From the NCBI GenBank assembly GCA_013297885.1, contig JAAFIR010000025.1:1-64000 (forward strand): a stretch of DNA of 64,000 bases. The letters run 5' to 3'. A model generated the notes under the pieces. The model did no database searches, was not told where the DNA came from, and saw nothing but the letters and a program-made list of their open reading frames with translations. Positions 1-9,275 of the stretch are shown here, one piece after another (positions within the stretch are counted from its first letter, which is position 1; the number at the start of each line of letters is the position of its first letter). The translations under genes and the position numbers were made by a program. The stretch comes from Leptospirales bacterium (GTDB lineage: Bacteria; Spirochaetota; Leptospiria; Leptospirales; Leptospiraceae).

Positions 1-695
1 AGAACTTTGAGAAACGAATAGTTATTCAGATTTCGGTCAGTTTTTTCGACACAGAAAGATTATTCGAAACAAAACAAGTTTTTCAAAGCAAATAAGTCAA
101 TTATAAGCAGAAAAGTTTCTCAACAAAAGGCAATTTTTCCTAACTCTACAAAATCCCACAATACAAACATGTCTTAGCAATATACGAAAGTTTATAAATT
201 CTACTTTTTTAGGAAAAAGCCATATCATGATTTGTGATTATAAAAAATTTTATCAAATAAATAAGTTCACTTTAAAAATCATAAATACTTTTTTTAGCAA
301 AACAAATAAAATCAAATATTAACTAGATTTTCTGAATAACAAAATGTTGACATAATACTCTAATAATCTTAAAAAAAGAATTCAAATTGTATAATAAAAA
401 ATTAGAAGAATTAGCATTAAACAGTTAATTTTTTTAATAAATATTTTTAGCAAATTATTTACGATTATAATAAATGTTATTGAAGTAAAGAATTTAATTG
501 AGTTAACTATTATTGCTGATTCTATTGAGTAAGGATAAATAACCAGTTTTGAAAAAATAGAAATATTACTATTTTATAAACTTGACAAACTCTTCTAAGT
601 TATGAAATAAACTACTTCGAACATGGAAATAAGTTTTTTACTTGCTTAAATCTATAAATAAAAAATAATGCTTGAGATTTTTAAGGAATGACTCG
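1..695. other. AT-rich leader without a recognisable gene
   Basis: Very AT-rich stretch with frequent stops in all frames and no open frame resembling a protein. I see no tRNA, rRNA or riboswitch signature. Two perfect TTGACA hexamers occur, at 347-352 and 582-587; the second is close enough to serve the small gene starting at 696. The upstream neighbour lies outside the window, so this may be part of a longer intergenic region or the tail of a degraded locus. Confidence 0.5.
582..611 (+). promoter_or_regulatory. Candidate sigma-70 promoter for the gene at 696
   Basis: A perfect -35 hexamer TTGACA at 582-587 is followed after 18 bases by AATAAA at 606-611, a four-of-six match to TATAAT. It lies about 85 bases before the proposed start at 696. 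In DNA this AT-rich a weak -10 is easy to find by chance, so the call rests mainly on the -35. Confidence 0.3.
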
Positions 696-947
696 ATGAT
701 ACAAAAAAAGAATATATTTATGTCACTAATTGAGAGAGTAACAAGAAAAGCTGATGTTTTAGAAGAATTATGTGAAACTATTCCACTTGAAATCGAGACC
801 AATAAAGAAAAAAGAGAAAATTGGTTAAATTGGCATGAAGAATGGAAAAAAGCTTGGATCGAAGTCGACGAGAGCATTCCCAAAAATGAACTCCAACAAA
901 GAAGACTTTTAACCTCAATTACAACTAAGTACCAAGCAATCGACTAA
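696..947 (+). CDS. Small uncharacterised charged protein (83 aa)
   Basis: I do not recognise this family. ATG 696 is chosen because AAGGA at 683-687 sits eight bases upstream; an in-frame TTG at 672 would add eight residues but has no ribosome site. The product is hydrophilic, rich in Glu, Lys and Trp (NWLNWHEEWKKAW in the middle), with no signal peptide or membrane segment, and is probably largely helical and cytoplasmic. About 90 bases separate it from the next gene on the same strand, so co-transcription is possible. A coding role is supported by the ribosome site and the contrast with the non-coding DNA just upstream, not by homology. Confidence 0.55.
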   Translation: MIQKKNIFMSLIERVTRKADVLEELCETIPLEIETNKEKRENWLNWHEEWKKAWIEVDESIPKNELQQRRLLTSITTKYQAID

Positions 948-1035
948 ATTTTAATTAAGTAAGAATATAAACATACCGACTGTATAAACAGTAATCAAGA
1001 GAACTTGATGAACCTGAAAACGGAGGTTTAGGTTT

Positions 1036-1344
1036 ATGACAGTAGAGATTCAAAATAACAAAAATATTATTTCTGAATACCAAATGGTTCAAGATTCAAA
1101 GTTAAATTTGAATATGACCAGTTCCGAGATTTCCAAAACCAAACCTTCGATGGTTGAGGAATTGGAATCTCCCTACAAGATGAAGGAAATCAAGGATGAA
1201 TACATTCCTTCTTCTGAAGTAAGTTTTGAAGAAAGATTAAAACAAGTTATTAGCACTGAAGAAATGAAGCAGCTTTTATCACTTGTGATTCGTCAAGTAA
1301 CTAAAGAAAGTGGCAAGGGTCAAAACATCGACGTTTTAGGATAA
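1036..1344 (+). CDS. Uncharacterised soluble protein (102 aa)
   Basis: No family recognised. The start is well supported: GGAGGT at 1022-1027 precedes ATG 1036 at normal spacing. The first 60 residues are polar and low in complexity (Asn, Ser, Lys, Glu), probably disordered. Residues about 63-93 (SFEERLKQVISTEEMKQLL onwards) look like an amphipathic helical segment. There is no signal peptide. The stop codon is followed after two bases by the GTG start of the next gene, so the pair is almost certainly one transcript and may be functionally linked; the partner has a membrane anchor. Confidence 0.6.
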   Translation: MTVEIQNNKNIISEYQMVQDSKLNLNMTSSEISKTKPSMVEELESPYKMKEIKDEYIPSSEVSFEERLKQVISTEEMKQLLSLVIRQVTKESGKGQNIDVLG

Positions 1345-1346
1345 TT

Positions 1347-2009
1347 GTGTTCGCAATAATTATTCAAAATTCAGCCCTTTATTTATTAGGGTTTATATTT
1401 CTGATTTCAATTGCAGGTATTTTACTTGTGTTGTACAATCAGATATTTAAACCCTACATTGATTTAAAAGTTTCTGAAATAGAAACTCCCCCTAATACTG
1501 GTGATGAATTTGTTTTTGTTATGAGTGAATTAGAAAGATTTGCGACTTATACAGTTGGTGCAAACACAGGTGATATTATAACTAAATGTGCAGCAATTTC
1601 TGAAGGCCATTTAAATTTTCAATTTAAAAAAGATCCTAAACATGAAAACTATCAAATATCAATTAAAAGGGAAGGTGCAGTATTAATTAAACCACCTAGG
1701 ATGAATATTTTTTCTAAAATGCCCGCAACTGAAAAAATAGAAAGTCATGAGTTAATTGGTAAATCAGCTTTTTTTAGAATTTCAGATAAAGTTACAAAAG
1801 ATGGAAGGATGATTGACTACATTGAAATTTCATTAACTGCAAAATTCTTTTTTGATAAGATTGGTTCTGAAAGATTAAAGTTTATTTTTGTAATTAATAA
1901 AATTCATCCAGGTTTTAATTTGAAAAATAAAAATTCAAAAGATTTATTTTCATTTGGAAAAGATCCTAGTATCAAAGAAACTGTAGAATTTGATGCGGTG
2001 GAAGATTAG
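1347..2009 (+). CDS. Single-pass membrane protein of unknown function (220 aa)
   Basis: It starts with GTG two bases after the preceding stop, consistent with translational coupling. Residues about 8-30 form one hydrophobic helix (ALYLLGFIFLISIAGILLVL), followed by about 190 soluble residues rich in beta-prone sequence, so an N-in anchored protein with an external domain is likely. I recognise no domain; PilZ-like RxxxR motifs are not evident. It ends one base before the convergent hydrolase gene on the other strand, leaving no room for a separate terminator. Confidence 0.6.
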   Translation: MFAIIIQNSALYLLGFIFLISIAGILLVLYNQIFKPYIDLKVSEIETPPNTGDEFVFVMSELERFATYTVGANTGDIITKCAAISEGHLNFQFKKDPKHENYQISIKREGAVLIKPPRMNIFSKMPATEKIESHELIGKSAFFRISDKVTKDGRMIDYIEISLTAKFFFDKIGSERLKFIFVINKIHPGFNLKNKNSKDLFSFGKDPSIKETVEFDAVED

Positions 2010-2010
2010 T

Positions 2011-2949
2011 TTACTTTTTTCTTAATAATCTATTTGCAACAAAATTAATTCCCATTGCATTAATCAAAATATCGTCTTTTAAAAATTTTAAAACTTCTAA
2101 GGGAAATTTTTTCTTTTCTATTTTTTTTGTATAATATTCAAGAATAAAATTTTCTGTATATGTTTTTTGTTCTTGGTCTTTTAACTCAAGTTCTATTAAT
2201 TTATCAAGTAGTTTTTGCATTTTAAGAAGACCTTCAATTAGTTCCTCTGCTCCAAGTTTCATCTGTTCAAAAGAATTAAAATGAGTTAAATATGCTATAT
2301 CCGAATTTGTATTTAAAATTTTTTCGATTGAAAGAATTGCTTCTTTAGAATCAAAATCTGTTGGAGTTGTTGTTGGAAAAATCAAAAAATTTTTTTGAGA
2401 TTTCATAATGGGATATGAAACGCCAAAAGAATCTCCAGTAAAAATAGAATTTGTTCCAAAATCATGAATCACAAAATGATGATTTGCATGCCCTTTTGTA
2501 AAATAAAATTTTAATTTTCTATCACCAAATAAAATTTCTTCTTCATCTTTCATACTTATTACTTTTGATTCTGGAATTTCTTTTATTTCTCCATACATTT
2601 TAGAAAAGTTTTCTTTTCCATAAACTGAAGATGCACCTTCAATAATTCTTTTTGGATTTATCAAATGAGGACTTGCTTTTGGGTGAGCCAATATTTTTGC
2701 ATTTGGGAAATGTTCAATTAATCCAGAAGTCGCCCCAGCATGATCTAAATGAATATGTGTGATGACTAAATATTCTACTTGCTCTTTGGAGTAACCATTT
2801 TGTTTGAGAACATCTAATAAAATTGAAATATTGGAATTTGTTCCGTTGTCTATAAATAAAGCTCTGTCTTTTTCTTTAAGTAAATAAGAACATGCAAAAT
2901 TTTCTTGAATATAATGATTGTCAATACAAATGATACTATCGTTTAGCAA
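2011..2949 (-). CDS. Metallo-beta-lactamase-fold hydrolase
   Basis: Probable metal-dependent hydrolase of the MBL superfamily. The signature THIHLDHAG is present with His65, His67, Asp69 and His70; a downstream His in the GHANHHF segment, an Asp in FTGDS and a late His in YLTHF complete the usual two-metal site. Length (312 aa) is normal. Substrate cannot be deduced; glyoxalase II, lactonase and thioesterase activities all occur in this fold. The start is TTG 2949, two bases after the stop of the upstream gene, with GGGAG about nine bases upstream. It is the last gene of the htrA-ruvB-TonB-like transcript. Confidence 0.8.
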   Translation of the reverse strand: MLNDSIICIDNHYIQENFACSYLLKEKDRALFIDNGTNSNISILLDVLKQNGYSKEQVEYLVITHIHLDHAGATSGLIEHFPNAKILAHPKASPHLINPKRIIEGASSVYGKENFSKMYGEIKEIPESKVISMKDEEEILFGDRKLKFYFTKGHANHHFVIHDFGTNSIFTGDSFGVSYPIMKSQKNFLIFPTTTPTDFDSKEAILSIEKILNTNSDIAYLTHFNSFEQMKLGAEELIEGLLKMQKLLDKLIELELKDQEQKTYTENFILEYYTKKIEKKKFPLEVLKFLKDDILINAMGINFVANRLLRKK

Positions 2950-2951
2950 TA

Positions 2952-3899
2952 CTATCGTCTCCCGATATAACCCACAAATACAAAATTAATTCCAATAATC
3001 ATTCCCTGTTTTTTTACTTCTTCAGGAACTTTACCAAAATTTTGTCCACGTATTGCATCCACACATGCCCTATCAACAATAGACTGTCCCTGGGTTGACA
3101 TTTGTTTTACATCAATTACTTGCCCTTCATCGTTTAGTAAAAAACTAACTTTAGTTTCACCCGGATTAATTCCTTGGTGAATCACAGTTCCACCATGATC
3201 TCTATAAGCAATGTTACCACCGCCGGGAGGTGCAAACGACTGTTCAATTTGTTTAATCATTTTTTTAAAATATTCGTAACCTGCGAGTTTTTGTCTTGGA
3301 AGAGAAATTTGAGATGAACCATCCCAACGAAATTGAAAATCTTGTTGAAAACGATAATTAAAAGGGATTTTAGTTTCTTGTCCATTTGTTGGATTACTTA
3401 CAGCTTGTTTTGCAATAGGCATATTTTTTTGGATTGGGTCTTGGTGAACAACCCCTATTTCATAAATTTCATCTTCTGATTTATTTTTCTCTTGAGTTTT
3501 AGAAATTAATTGTGAAGCACTTGATGGCATTCCACCAAAAATAAATTCATAAAAGGGAGAAGCAGAATGAAATCCCATTTTTTCTGTTAAGCCACCTGTT
3601 CCAGCAGAGTCTTCATTAGACAATGCTTTCATTTCATCTTTAATTTGTTTGTTTGAAAATTCTTGTTCTAATAATACTTCATAGATTTTTTTGTTTTTAT
3701 TTACTTGTTCAATTTCAACTAGATTACTTTCGGAGCCTAGTAACTTCCATAATAAATTTTTAGTAAATAAATGACCAATGAGTAAAGACAAAATTAAAAA
3801 TACAAAACTAGCAGACAATATAAGTCTAGTTTCGTCTTTAGTAGTTTTATCTAGACTAAATGAAAAGAGTTCTTTCTTGAGGTTCTCGTTTAAAATCAT
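2952..3899 (-). CDS. TonB-C-like membrane-anchored protein (energy transducer/AgmX-like)
   Basis: 315 aa protein with one transmembrane helix at about residues 27-47, a polar middle region and a C-terminal domain (about 215-315). That domain has the pattern of TonB-type C-terminal domains: a conserved basic/aromatic strand, [15 protein letters not shown], then [18 protein letters not shown] and a final beta strand. Such proteins transmit inner-membrane energy or act as periplasmic scaffolds. No ExbB or ExbD partner is in the window. The ATG at 3899 lies inside ruvB, giving a 44-bp overlap; no better downstream start was seen, because the membrane helix begins soon after. Function beyond the domain is unknown. 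Confidence 0.65.
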   Translation of the reverse strand: MILNENLKKELFSFSLDKTTKDETRLILSASFVFLILSLLIGHLFTKNLLWKLLGSESNLVEIEQVNKNKKIYEVLLEQEFSNKQIKDEMKALSNEDSAGTGGLTEKMGFHSASPFYEFIFGGMPSSASQLISKTQEKNKSEDEIYEIGVVHQDPIQKNMPIAKQAVSNPTNGQETKIPFNYRFQQDFQFRWDGSSQISLPRQKLAGYEYFKKMIKQIEQSFAPPGGGNIAYRDHGGTVIHQGINPGETKVSFLLNDEGQVIDVKQMSTQGQSIVDRACVDAIRGQNFGKVPEEVKKQGMIIGINFVFVGYIGRR

Positions 3900-4881
3900 A
3901 TCCTAAATGTTGGTATGCCAATTCAGTTGCCATTCTACCTGATGGGGTTCTTTTTATTAGACCAATTCTGACTAAATAAGATTCGTATGAATCTTCAATG
4001 GTTCTTTCTTCTTCACCAACCACAACAGCAATGGCTTTTAGGCCAACTGGACCACCTTTATATCTTTCTATCATAACCGATAAAATTTGTCTATCCATAT
4101 TATCTAAACCAAGTGAATCTATACCTAATTTGGAAAATGCTTTTTCAGAAATTTTTTTGTCTATCACACCTTCATTTTCAACTTCTGCATAATCTCTGAT
4201 TCGTTTTATTAAATGATTTGCAATCCTTGGAGTTTTTCTGCTACGTGATCCAATTAACAAACAAGCTTCATCAGATATTTTTACACCAAGCAGTTTTGCT
4301 GATCTAGAAACAATCAAAGACATTTCTTCATCAGAATAATATTCTAAACGAAACTGTATTCCAAAACGATTTTTTAATGGTTCTGAGATCATTCCACTTC
4401 TAGTTGTTGCACCAACAAGAGTAAATTTCTTTAATGGAATTTCAACTGATTGAGCAGTGATTCCCTCCCCTACTACTAAATCAATTTTATAATCTTCCAT
4501 TGCTGGGTATAAAATTTCTTCTAAGTTACGACCAAGAGAATGAATTTCATCAATAAATAAGATATCTGATTCATTTAAAAGTGTCAAAAATCTTGCAAGA
4601 TCGGCACCTTTTGAAATGACTTGAGCTGAAGTAATTGTTACTTCTGAATTCATTTCTTTTGCAATAATTGTGGCAAGGGTTGTTTTTCCAAGTCCTGGTG
4701 GACCAGAAAGTAAAATATGATCTAATACAGAATTTCTTTTTTTTGCAGATTCAATAAAAATTTTTAGATTAGCAATAATTTCTTTTTGTCCAACAAAATC
4801 AGAAAAATTATCTGGTCGTAAAGACAAATCATCTACTGACTTATCTTTACTGACATCTGTTTGGTTTTCTTTTTTTTTCAA
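3856..4881 (-). CDS. ruvB: Holliday junction DNA helicase RuvB
   Basis: ATPase motor that drives branch migration of Holliday junctions with RuvA, before RuvC cleavage. The 341 aa product has the typical N-terminal [14 protein letters not shown], Walker [10 protein letters not shown] (about 60-68), Walker [10 protein letters not shown] (Asp111, Glu112), sensor GATTRSG, and the C-terminal winged helix ending [13 protein letters not shown]. Length is normal. The start is probably TTG 4881, twelve bases after the htrA stop, with only a weak ribosome site, so translation may be coupled to htrA. ruvA and ruvC are not in the window. Confidence 0.97.
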   Translation of the reverse strand: MKKKENQTDVSKDKSVDDLSLRPDNFSDFVGQKEIIANLKIFIESAKKRNSVLDHILLSGPPGLGKTTLATIIAKEMNSEVTITSAQVISKGADLARFLTLLNESDILFIDEIHSLGRNLEEILYPAMEDYKIDLVVGEGITAQSVEIPLKKFTLVGATTRSGMISEPLKNRFGIQFRLEYYSDEEMSLIVSRSAKLLGVKISDEACLLIGSRSRKTPRIANHLIKRIRDYAEVENEGVIDKKISEKAFSKLGIDSLGLDNMDRQILSVMIERYKGGPVGLKAIAVVVGEEERTIEDSYESYLVRIGLIKRTPSGRMATELAYQHLGYDFKREPQERTLFI

Positions 4882-4895
4882 TTAAGTTATCAGCT

Positions 4896-6056
4896 TTAGC
4901 GAGGCTTATTTGGATTTTCTGCTGTAATTAAAGTCAAATTAATCTGAGAAGCTTTTCTAATTACTTTTAGTTCAATTTTTTTTCCAATTGGAGTATTTAA
5001 AATATAATCTTTTAAATCTTCTCCAGCTTCAATTTCGTTTTTATCAGCTGCAACAATTACATCGTCAATTTTGAGTCCAGCTTTATCAGCAGGAGAACCA
5101 TCAAATACTTTTGTAATTAAAGCACCTTTTGCTTCATTTAGTTTTAGCTCTTTTGCTTTTTCTTCTGTTAGTGGATTAAATCCAATTCCGATCCAAGGGT
5201 GTTTTACTTTACCTGTGGATTTTAATTCTTCAATAATTTTTCTTGCTTCATTAACAGGAATAGCAAAACCAATTCCAATTGAACCACCACTTGGAGAAAC
5301 AATCATTCGATTAATTCCAATTACTTCCCCGTGAATATTGAGTAATGGTCCACCAGAATTTCCTTGGTTAATTGCAGCATCAGTTTGAATATAACCAAGA
5401 CCAGACTGATCTATTTTGGAGCGTGCAATTGCACTAACAACACCCACAGTAAATGAATGTTCAAATCCATGTGGAGCACCAATTGCAATAGACCAATTTC
5501 CAACTTTAACTTTATTTGAGTCACCAAGCACAACAGGTTTTAAATCTGGACTAGGAGAAATTTTTAACAAAGCCAAATCTAGGGTTTCATCTGTTCCAAT
5601 TAATTTTGCTTCAAAAGTTTTTTTATTTTTTAATCTAACAGTGAGTTTATCCCATTTAGCAACAACATGATCGTTGGTTAAAATATAACCATCTGAATTT
5701 AAAATAACACCAGAGCCAAGACCTCTTTGTTTTTGTTCACCACCTGGATTTTGTCCACGTTGAGAGAAACCATAGTGGTCATAAAACGGATCCATTGGAT
5801 TCATTCGAAGTTTCACAGTTTTTTCGGTAGCGATTGAAACAACAGATGGTGAAACAGAATCAAAGACATCTTGGAAAGCGTTTTCTAATGATACTGCTTG
5901 TGCTTTAGAAGGGGAATCTTTTACAGGTGGGGATTGATTTTCTGCAACAATTGGTGGGTCAATTTTTTTATAACCACTAAAAAATATGGGAGAAAGAAAA
6001 GTTCCCACTAAAAGACAAATTCCTCCAAACACATAAAGGGAAAATTTATTCTTCAT
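4896..6056 (-). CDS. htrA: HtrA/Deg-family periplasmic serine protease
   Basis: Envelope quality-control protease of the trypsin-like S1C family. An N-terminal hydrophobic segment (about 8-28) serves as signal or anchor. The catalytic triad is visible as His130 (LTNDHVVA), Asp160 (ETLDLALLK) and Ser234 (NQGNSGGPL). One PDZ domain follows (about 290-375), so it resembles DegS or the shorter HtrA forms rather than two-PDZ DegP. ATG 6056 has AGGAG seven bases upstream. It heads a transcript with ruvB, a TonB-C-like gene and a hydrolase, an association with no obvious functional logic. Confidence 0.93.
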   Translation of the reverse strand: MKNKFSLYVFGGICLLVGTFLSPIFFSGYKKIDPPIVAENQSPPVKDSPSKAQAVSLENAFQDVFDSVSPSVVSIATEKTVKLRMNPMDPFYDHYGFSQRGQNPGGEQKQRGLGSGVILNSDGYILTNDHVVAKWDKLTVRLKNKKTFEAKLIGTDETLDLALLKISPSPDLKPVVLGDSNKVKVGNWSIAIGAPHGFEHSFTVGVVSAIARSKIDQSGLGYIQTDAAINQGNSGGPLLNIHGEVIGINRMIVSPSGGSIGIGFAIPVNEARKIIEELKSTGKVKHPWIGIGFNPLTEEKAKELKLNEAKGALITKVFDGSPADKAGLKIDDVIVAADKNEIEAGEDLKDYILNTPIGKKIELKVIRKASQINLTLITAENPNKPR

Positions 6057-6202
6057 TTTAGAACTCCTAACAAGTTTAAACTACTTCCAAATTTTCATGG
6101 AATACAACTCAATCAACAAATTAATCTATTTCTTTTTCTTTCTTATAAATCAAATTCATAAATTATTTTTAAAGTTTTTTTTCCAAATCTATTTTATTTC
6201 TT

Positions 6203-6348
6203 GGGCGAATTTTTTTGTTGGTCACTTCGATAAAATTTTCTCTTTAGCGAAAATCGCTTTGTGACCCACAAAAAAAACCTGCTCTCAGCTACTATCCAAA
6301 AATTGCATTCTCAATTTTTGAATACCGCTTCGATCAGTTTCGCTTTAG
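6203..6348 (+). repeat. Structured intergenic repeat, copy A
   Basis: The left end GGGCGAATTTTTTT begins at 6203. Hairpin 1 pairs 6211-6225 with 6261-6275 (15 bp, one mismatch) around a loop holding a smaller stem. The centre reads ACAAAAAAAACCTGCTCTC, a variant of the family centre. Hairpin 2 is CAAAAATTG (6297-6305) with CAATTTTTG (6312-6320), perfect over 9 bp. The right end is CGCTTCGATCAGTTTCGC. It fills most of the 404-bp divergent gap between htrA and the GmrSD-like gene; nothing else was found in that gap except AT-rich flanks that must hold both promoters. Confidence 0.7.
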
Positions 6349-6460
6349 TGTAGAGAAAATATTATTTGAAAGTTTTAGTCACCATTTGAAATACTATTTG
6401 TATTTTGAGATTTGAAATTAAAAATGTAAGATAGGAAATCGAAATAAAAGGTTTATAGAA

Positions 6461-8164
6461 ATGAACACAAATTTGCTTGATACTAAAACTTTAACTTTGA
6501 ATGAAATTCTTGGTAATGGTAAAATTTATCGAGTCCCACAATTCCAAAGAGATTATTCTTGGGAAGAAGAGAATTGGGAAGATTTATGGAATGATATTTT
6601 GAATACATATACTGCAAAGGAAGCTCATTATATGGGTTCAATTGTTTTACAAATTAAAGGAGATGAAAGAGATAAAGAATTTTGGATCATAGATGGACAA
6701 CAAAGATTTACTACACTAAGTATTTTGACTCTCGCATTAATTCACAAAATTAAAGATTTAGCTAAACAAGGAATTGATCCAGAACAAAATAACGAAAGAG
6801 TTGAATTATTATTAAAACAATATATAGGTCAAAAAGATCCCGCATCTTTACTTTATTCAAGTAAATTATTTTTAAATGAAACTGATGATAGTTTTTATCA
6901 ACGGCTTTTAAATTTTAAAGAGCCTTTGAATCCAAATAAATTAAAATCTTCAGAAAAACTTATTTGGTCAGCATTTTTATTTTTTAAAGATAAAATTGAA
7001 ACCCAATTTATAGAAGAAAAAAACGGGGAATTGATTTCTTCATTTTTAACAAAGACAGTAGCTGAACAATTAAAATTTATTCAAATTACTGTTGTGGATG
7101 AATTAAATGCATATACTGTTTTTGAAACATTAAATTCCAGAAGGGTTGAGTTAACTTCAACAGATCTTTTAAAAAATTATTTGTTCTCTCTAGTCGCAAA
7201 AAGTGAAACTGATTTAAAAGTAGTTAAAAATCAATGGAAAAAAATTGTAGAAGCTATCGGGCTAAAAAAATTTCCTACCTTCCTTCTTGCGTTTTTAAAT
7301 GGAAATAGTTCCTTAGTTACAGAAGATAAACTTTTTAAAGCTATAAAAAGCAAAGTTCAATTAGAATCAGATGTTTTGAATATTTTAGACCAGTTAGAAA
7401 GTTATGCTTATATTTATAATGCTTTATCCAATTCAGAAGATGAACTTTGGAATGGTGACAAAGAAATAAAAGAGAATATTCAAACTTTAAATTTGTTTCA
7501 GGTAACTCAGTGTTATTCTTTACTTATGGTATCAATGGATAAACTTGAAAAAGCTGAATTCAAAAAAATTTTAAGGGCAATAGTCACTATTTCATTTAGA
7601 TATAATGTCATAGTAAAAGTACAAACTAAACTTATGGAAAAAGTTTATAATTTTGTAGCGAATAAAATAAGCTCTGGGGAATTCCAAAAAAGTAATGAGA
7701 TTATTTCAAATTTAAAAGGGATTTATATTAGTGATGAAATGTTTAAAACTTATTTTGAATTAAAAAGTTTGAATACAGAAAATAGTCAGCAAAAAAAAAT
7801 AGTCCGTTATATTTTATATAAAATTGAATCTCAAATGGAAAATGGAATTAAAACTTCTTTTGATTTAGATGACGGAACTATAGAACATATTTTACCGGAG
7901 AATATGGATGAACATTGGTCATCACTATTTAGCGAAGAAGATCATAGCAATTGTATTTATTCACTGGGGAATTTGACTCTTTTAGAACCAATTAAAAATT
8001 CTAAAGACGCTGCAAGATTATCTTTTCAAAAAAAATTACCTGTTTACAACACTAGTAGATTTGCAATTACTAAAGAAATTAAAGGAAATGAATGGTCTGT
8101 AAAAATGATTAAACATAGACAAGCAAATTTAGCTAAAATTGCTTCTGGAATTTGGAAAATTTAA
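6461..8164 (+). CDS. DUF262/DUF1524 protein, GmrSD-like putative type IV restriction nuclease
   Basis: A 567 aa single polypeptide combining the two modules of GmrS/GmrD-type, modification-dependent restriction. The N-terminal DUF262 (ParB/sulfiredoxin-like NTPase) shows VPQFQRDYSW (about 25-34) and IDGQQRFTT (about 77-85). A helical middle follows. The C-terminal DUF1524 HNH-like nuclease shows IEHILPENM (His near 475) and SLGNLTLLEP (about 501-510). Known members cut glucosylated or otherwise modified phage DNA, but many solo homologues are uncharacterised, so the defence role here is inferred from family. No other restriction genes flank it. A long hairpin follows the stop codon. Confidence 0.85.
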   Translation: MNTNLLDTKTLTLNEILGNGKIYRVPQFQRDYSWEEENWEDLWNDILNTYTAKEAHYMGSIVLQIKGDERDKEFWIIDGQQRFTTLSILTLALIHKIKDLAKQGIDPEQNNERVELLLKQYIGQKDPASLLYSSKLFLNETDDSFYQRLLNFKEPLNPNKLKSSEKLIWSAFLFFKDKIETQFIEEKNGELISSFLTKTVAEQLKFIQITVVDELNAYTVFETLNSRRVELTSTDLLKNYLFSLVAKSETDLKVVKNQWKKIVEAIGLKKFPTFLLAFLNGNSSLVTEDKLFKAIKSKVQLESDVLNILDQLESYAYIYNALSNSEDELWNGDKEIKENIQTLNLFQVTQCYSLLMVSMDKLEKAEFKKILRAIVTISFRYNVIVKVQTKLMEKVYNFVANKISSGEFQKSNEIISNLKGIYISDEMFKTYFELKSLNTENSQQKKIVRYILYKIESQMENGIKTSFDLDDGTIEHILPENMDEHWSSLFSEEDHSNCIYSLGNLTLLEPIKNSKDAARLSFQKKLPVYNTSRFAITKEIKGNEWSVKMIKHRQANLAKIASGIWKI

Positions 8165-8176
8165 ACTCTTTTATCC

Positions 8177-8236
8177 TGATTCATCTAATTCTTTTTCTGA
8201 ATAATTTTATTGTTAAATAAAAGAATTGATGAATCA
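8177..8236. repeat. Long inverted repeat after the GmrSD-like gene
   Basis: TGATTCATCTAATTCTTTT at 8177-8195 pairs with AAAAGAATTGATGAATCA at 8219-8236, eighteen pairs with one bulged T and a 23-base loop. It starts 12 bases after the stop of the nuclease gene. No T-run follows it on the plus strand, so it is not a textbook intrinsic terminator, though it could stabilise an mRNA 3' end. It lacks the left, central and right blocks of the dispersed repeat family. Confidence 0.6.
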
Positions 8237-8276
8237 AAATTGTCACTAAAATTCTAGAGATTAAGGTTTTAAAAAA

Positions 8277-8825
8277 ATGTTTGATTTAAATAAAGACCCA
8301 ATTTTACATTCTCCTGAAAAGCCATTGCTCATTTTAGATTTGGATGAAACAACAGTTTATTGTACTAAATTCAAATTTGCACATCCATTTGATTTAAAAC
8401 TTTTGGATTATTATGTTTATTCAAGACCATTTTTAAAAGAATTTCTGTTAAAACTTTCTGAATATTATTCTTTTGGAGTTTGGTCTAGTGCTGCTGATTA
8501 TTATATCGATAGAGTTGCTTCTGATATTTTTCCAAATAAAATCCAAATCGATTTTTTGTGGGGAAGAAAAAAATGCACAATTGAAGGGGATAAAAATGCA
8601 AAAAATCCAATTCTTTACAAAGAAATTCAAACACTATCTAAATTTTATCCCACAAATAGAATTTTAATTTTAGAAGACAATCCATTTGTTTGTAAAAAAA
8701 ATAAAAATAATTCGATCATCCTTAAAGCTTTTACAGGAGAAATTGATGATAAAGAATTGCAAAAACTTTTACCGTTTCTAGTCTCTATTTCAAATGAGCC
8801 AAACTTTGAATTAATAAATAAATAA
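8277..8825 (+). CDS. HAD-superfamily phosphatase, FCP1/NIF-like
   Basis: 182 aa protein with the catalytic motif DLDETTVY (Asp21 nucleophile, Asp23 acid/base), a YSRPFLKEFLLKL segment, SFGVWSSAA (motif II Ser/Thr region) and a late acidic LILEDNPF (motif IV). This order is characteristic of the NLI-interacting-factor/FCP1-homology branch of HAD phosphatases, small eukaryote-like protein phosphatases also found scattered in bacteria. The substrate is unknown. It is followed after two or more bases by an unknown gene on the same strand, with which it is probably co-transcribed. Confidence 0.8.
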   Translation: MFDLNKDPILHSPEKPLLILDLDETTVYCTKFKFAHPFDLKLLDYYVYSRPFLKEFLLKLSEYYSFGVWSSAADYYIDRVASDIFPNKIQIDFLWGRKKCTIEGDKNAKNPILYKEIQTLSKFYPTNRILILEDNPFVCKKNKNNSIILKAFTGEIDDKELQKLLPFLVSISNEPNFELINK

Positions 8826-8839
8826 GGGTGGATTTGAAA

Positions 8840-9235
8840 ATGGACAAAAAACATAAACTATTTATTGAAAATTATTTTGGAATGTATCTTGAAGATAGAG
8901 GATATACAAAGTTATATAATAAAAAAAGAAGAAATTATATTTTTGAAAATGAATTCAGAAAAATTGAAATCAATTATGATACACTTCCTTCTGATTATGG
9001 CTTTTCTATTTTTATTTACAATAAATTAAAAAAAGGACAATATGAAATTTTAATTCATGTTCCTAACAATCCATATGACATAGATTTAAAATTAAAAAGA
9101 AATTCTTTTTACGCATTACTTTCAAATAAAAAAGCAATTGAGTCAATTGAAACAAAAAAATGGCACAAAAACATGAGAGTATTTTGGATAAAAGAAAATT
9201 CTTTCAAAGTGAAAAGAATTGTTCGGATTTATTAG
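8840..9235 (+). CDS. Uncharacterised basic protein (131 aa)
   Basis: No recognised family. ATG 8840 has GGTGGA at 8827-8832 with a seven-base gap; an in-frame GTG at 8828 overlaps that site and is less likely. The protein is soluble, very rich in Lys, Tyr, Phe and Asn, with alternating beta-prone and basic segments and no signal peptide. It lies just downstream of the HAD phosphatase gene and ends 40 bases before the convergent LRR gene. It may be an accessory-region gene of narrow distribution. Confidence 0.55.
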   Translation: MDKKHKLFIENYFGMYLEDRGYTKLYNKKRRNYIFENEFRKIEINYDTLPSDYGFSIFIYNKLKKGQYEILIHVPNNPYDIDLKLKRNSFYALLSNKKAIESIETKKWHKNMRVFWIKENSFKVKRIVRIY

Positions 9236-9275
9236 TAATTTTTTTTTCAATTTTGCAGCTATCATTTTTAAAAAT

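Noticed and set aside
1-695. Replication origin in the AT-rich leader
   Set aside because: No cluster of DnaA boxes (TTATCCACA-like) and no dnaA or dnaN nearby; high AT is general in intergenic DNA here.
638-883. 81-codon minus-strand frame over the first small gene
   Set aside because: It lies antisense to the gene starting at 696, has no ribosome site and an improbable Ser/Phe-rich composition.
6203-6348. Structured repeats as integron attC sites or an integron array
   Set aside because: No GTTRRRY/RYYYAAC core at the ends, no integrase gene in the window, and the copies are scattered singly instead of separating promoterless cassettes. The idea remains open only if an integrase is found elsewhere.
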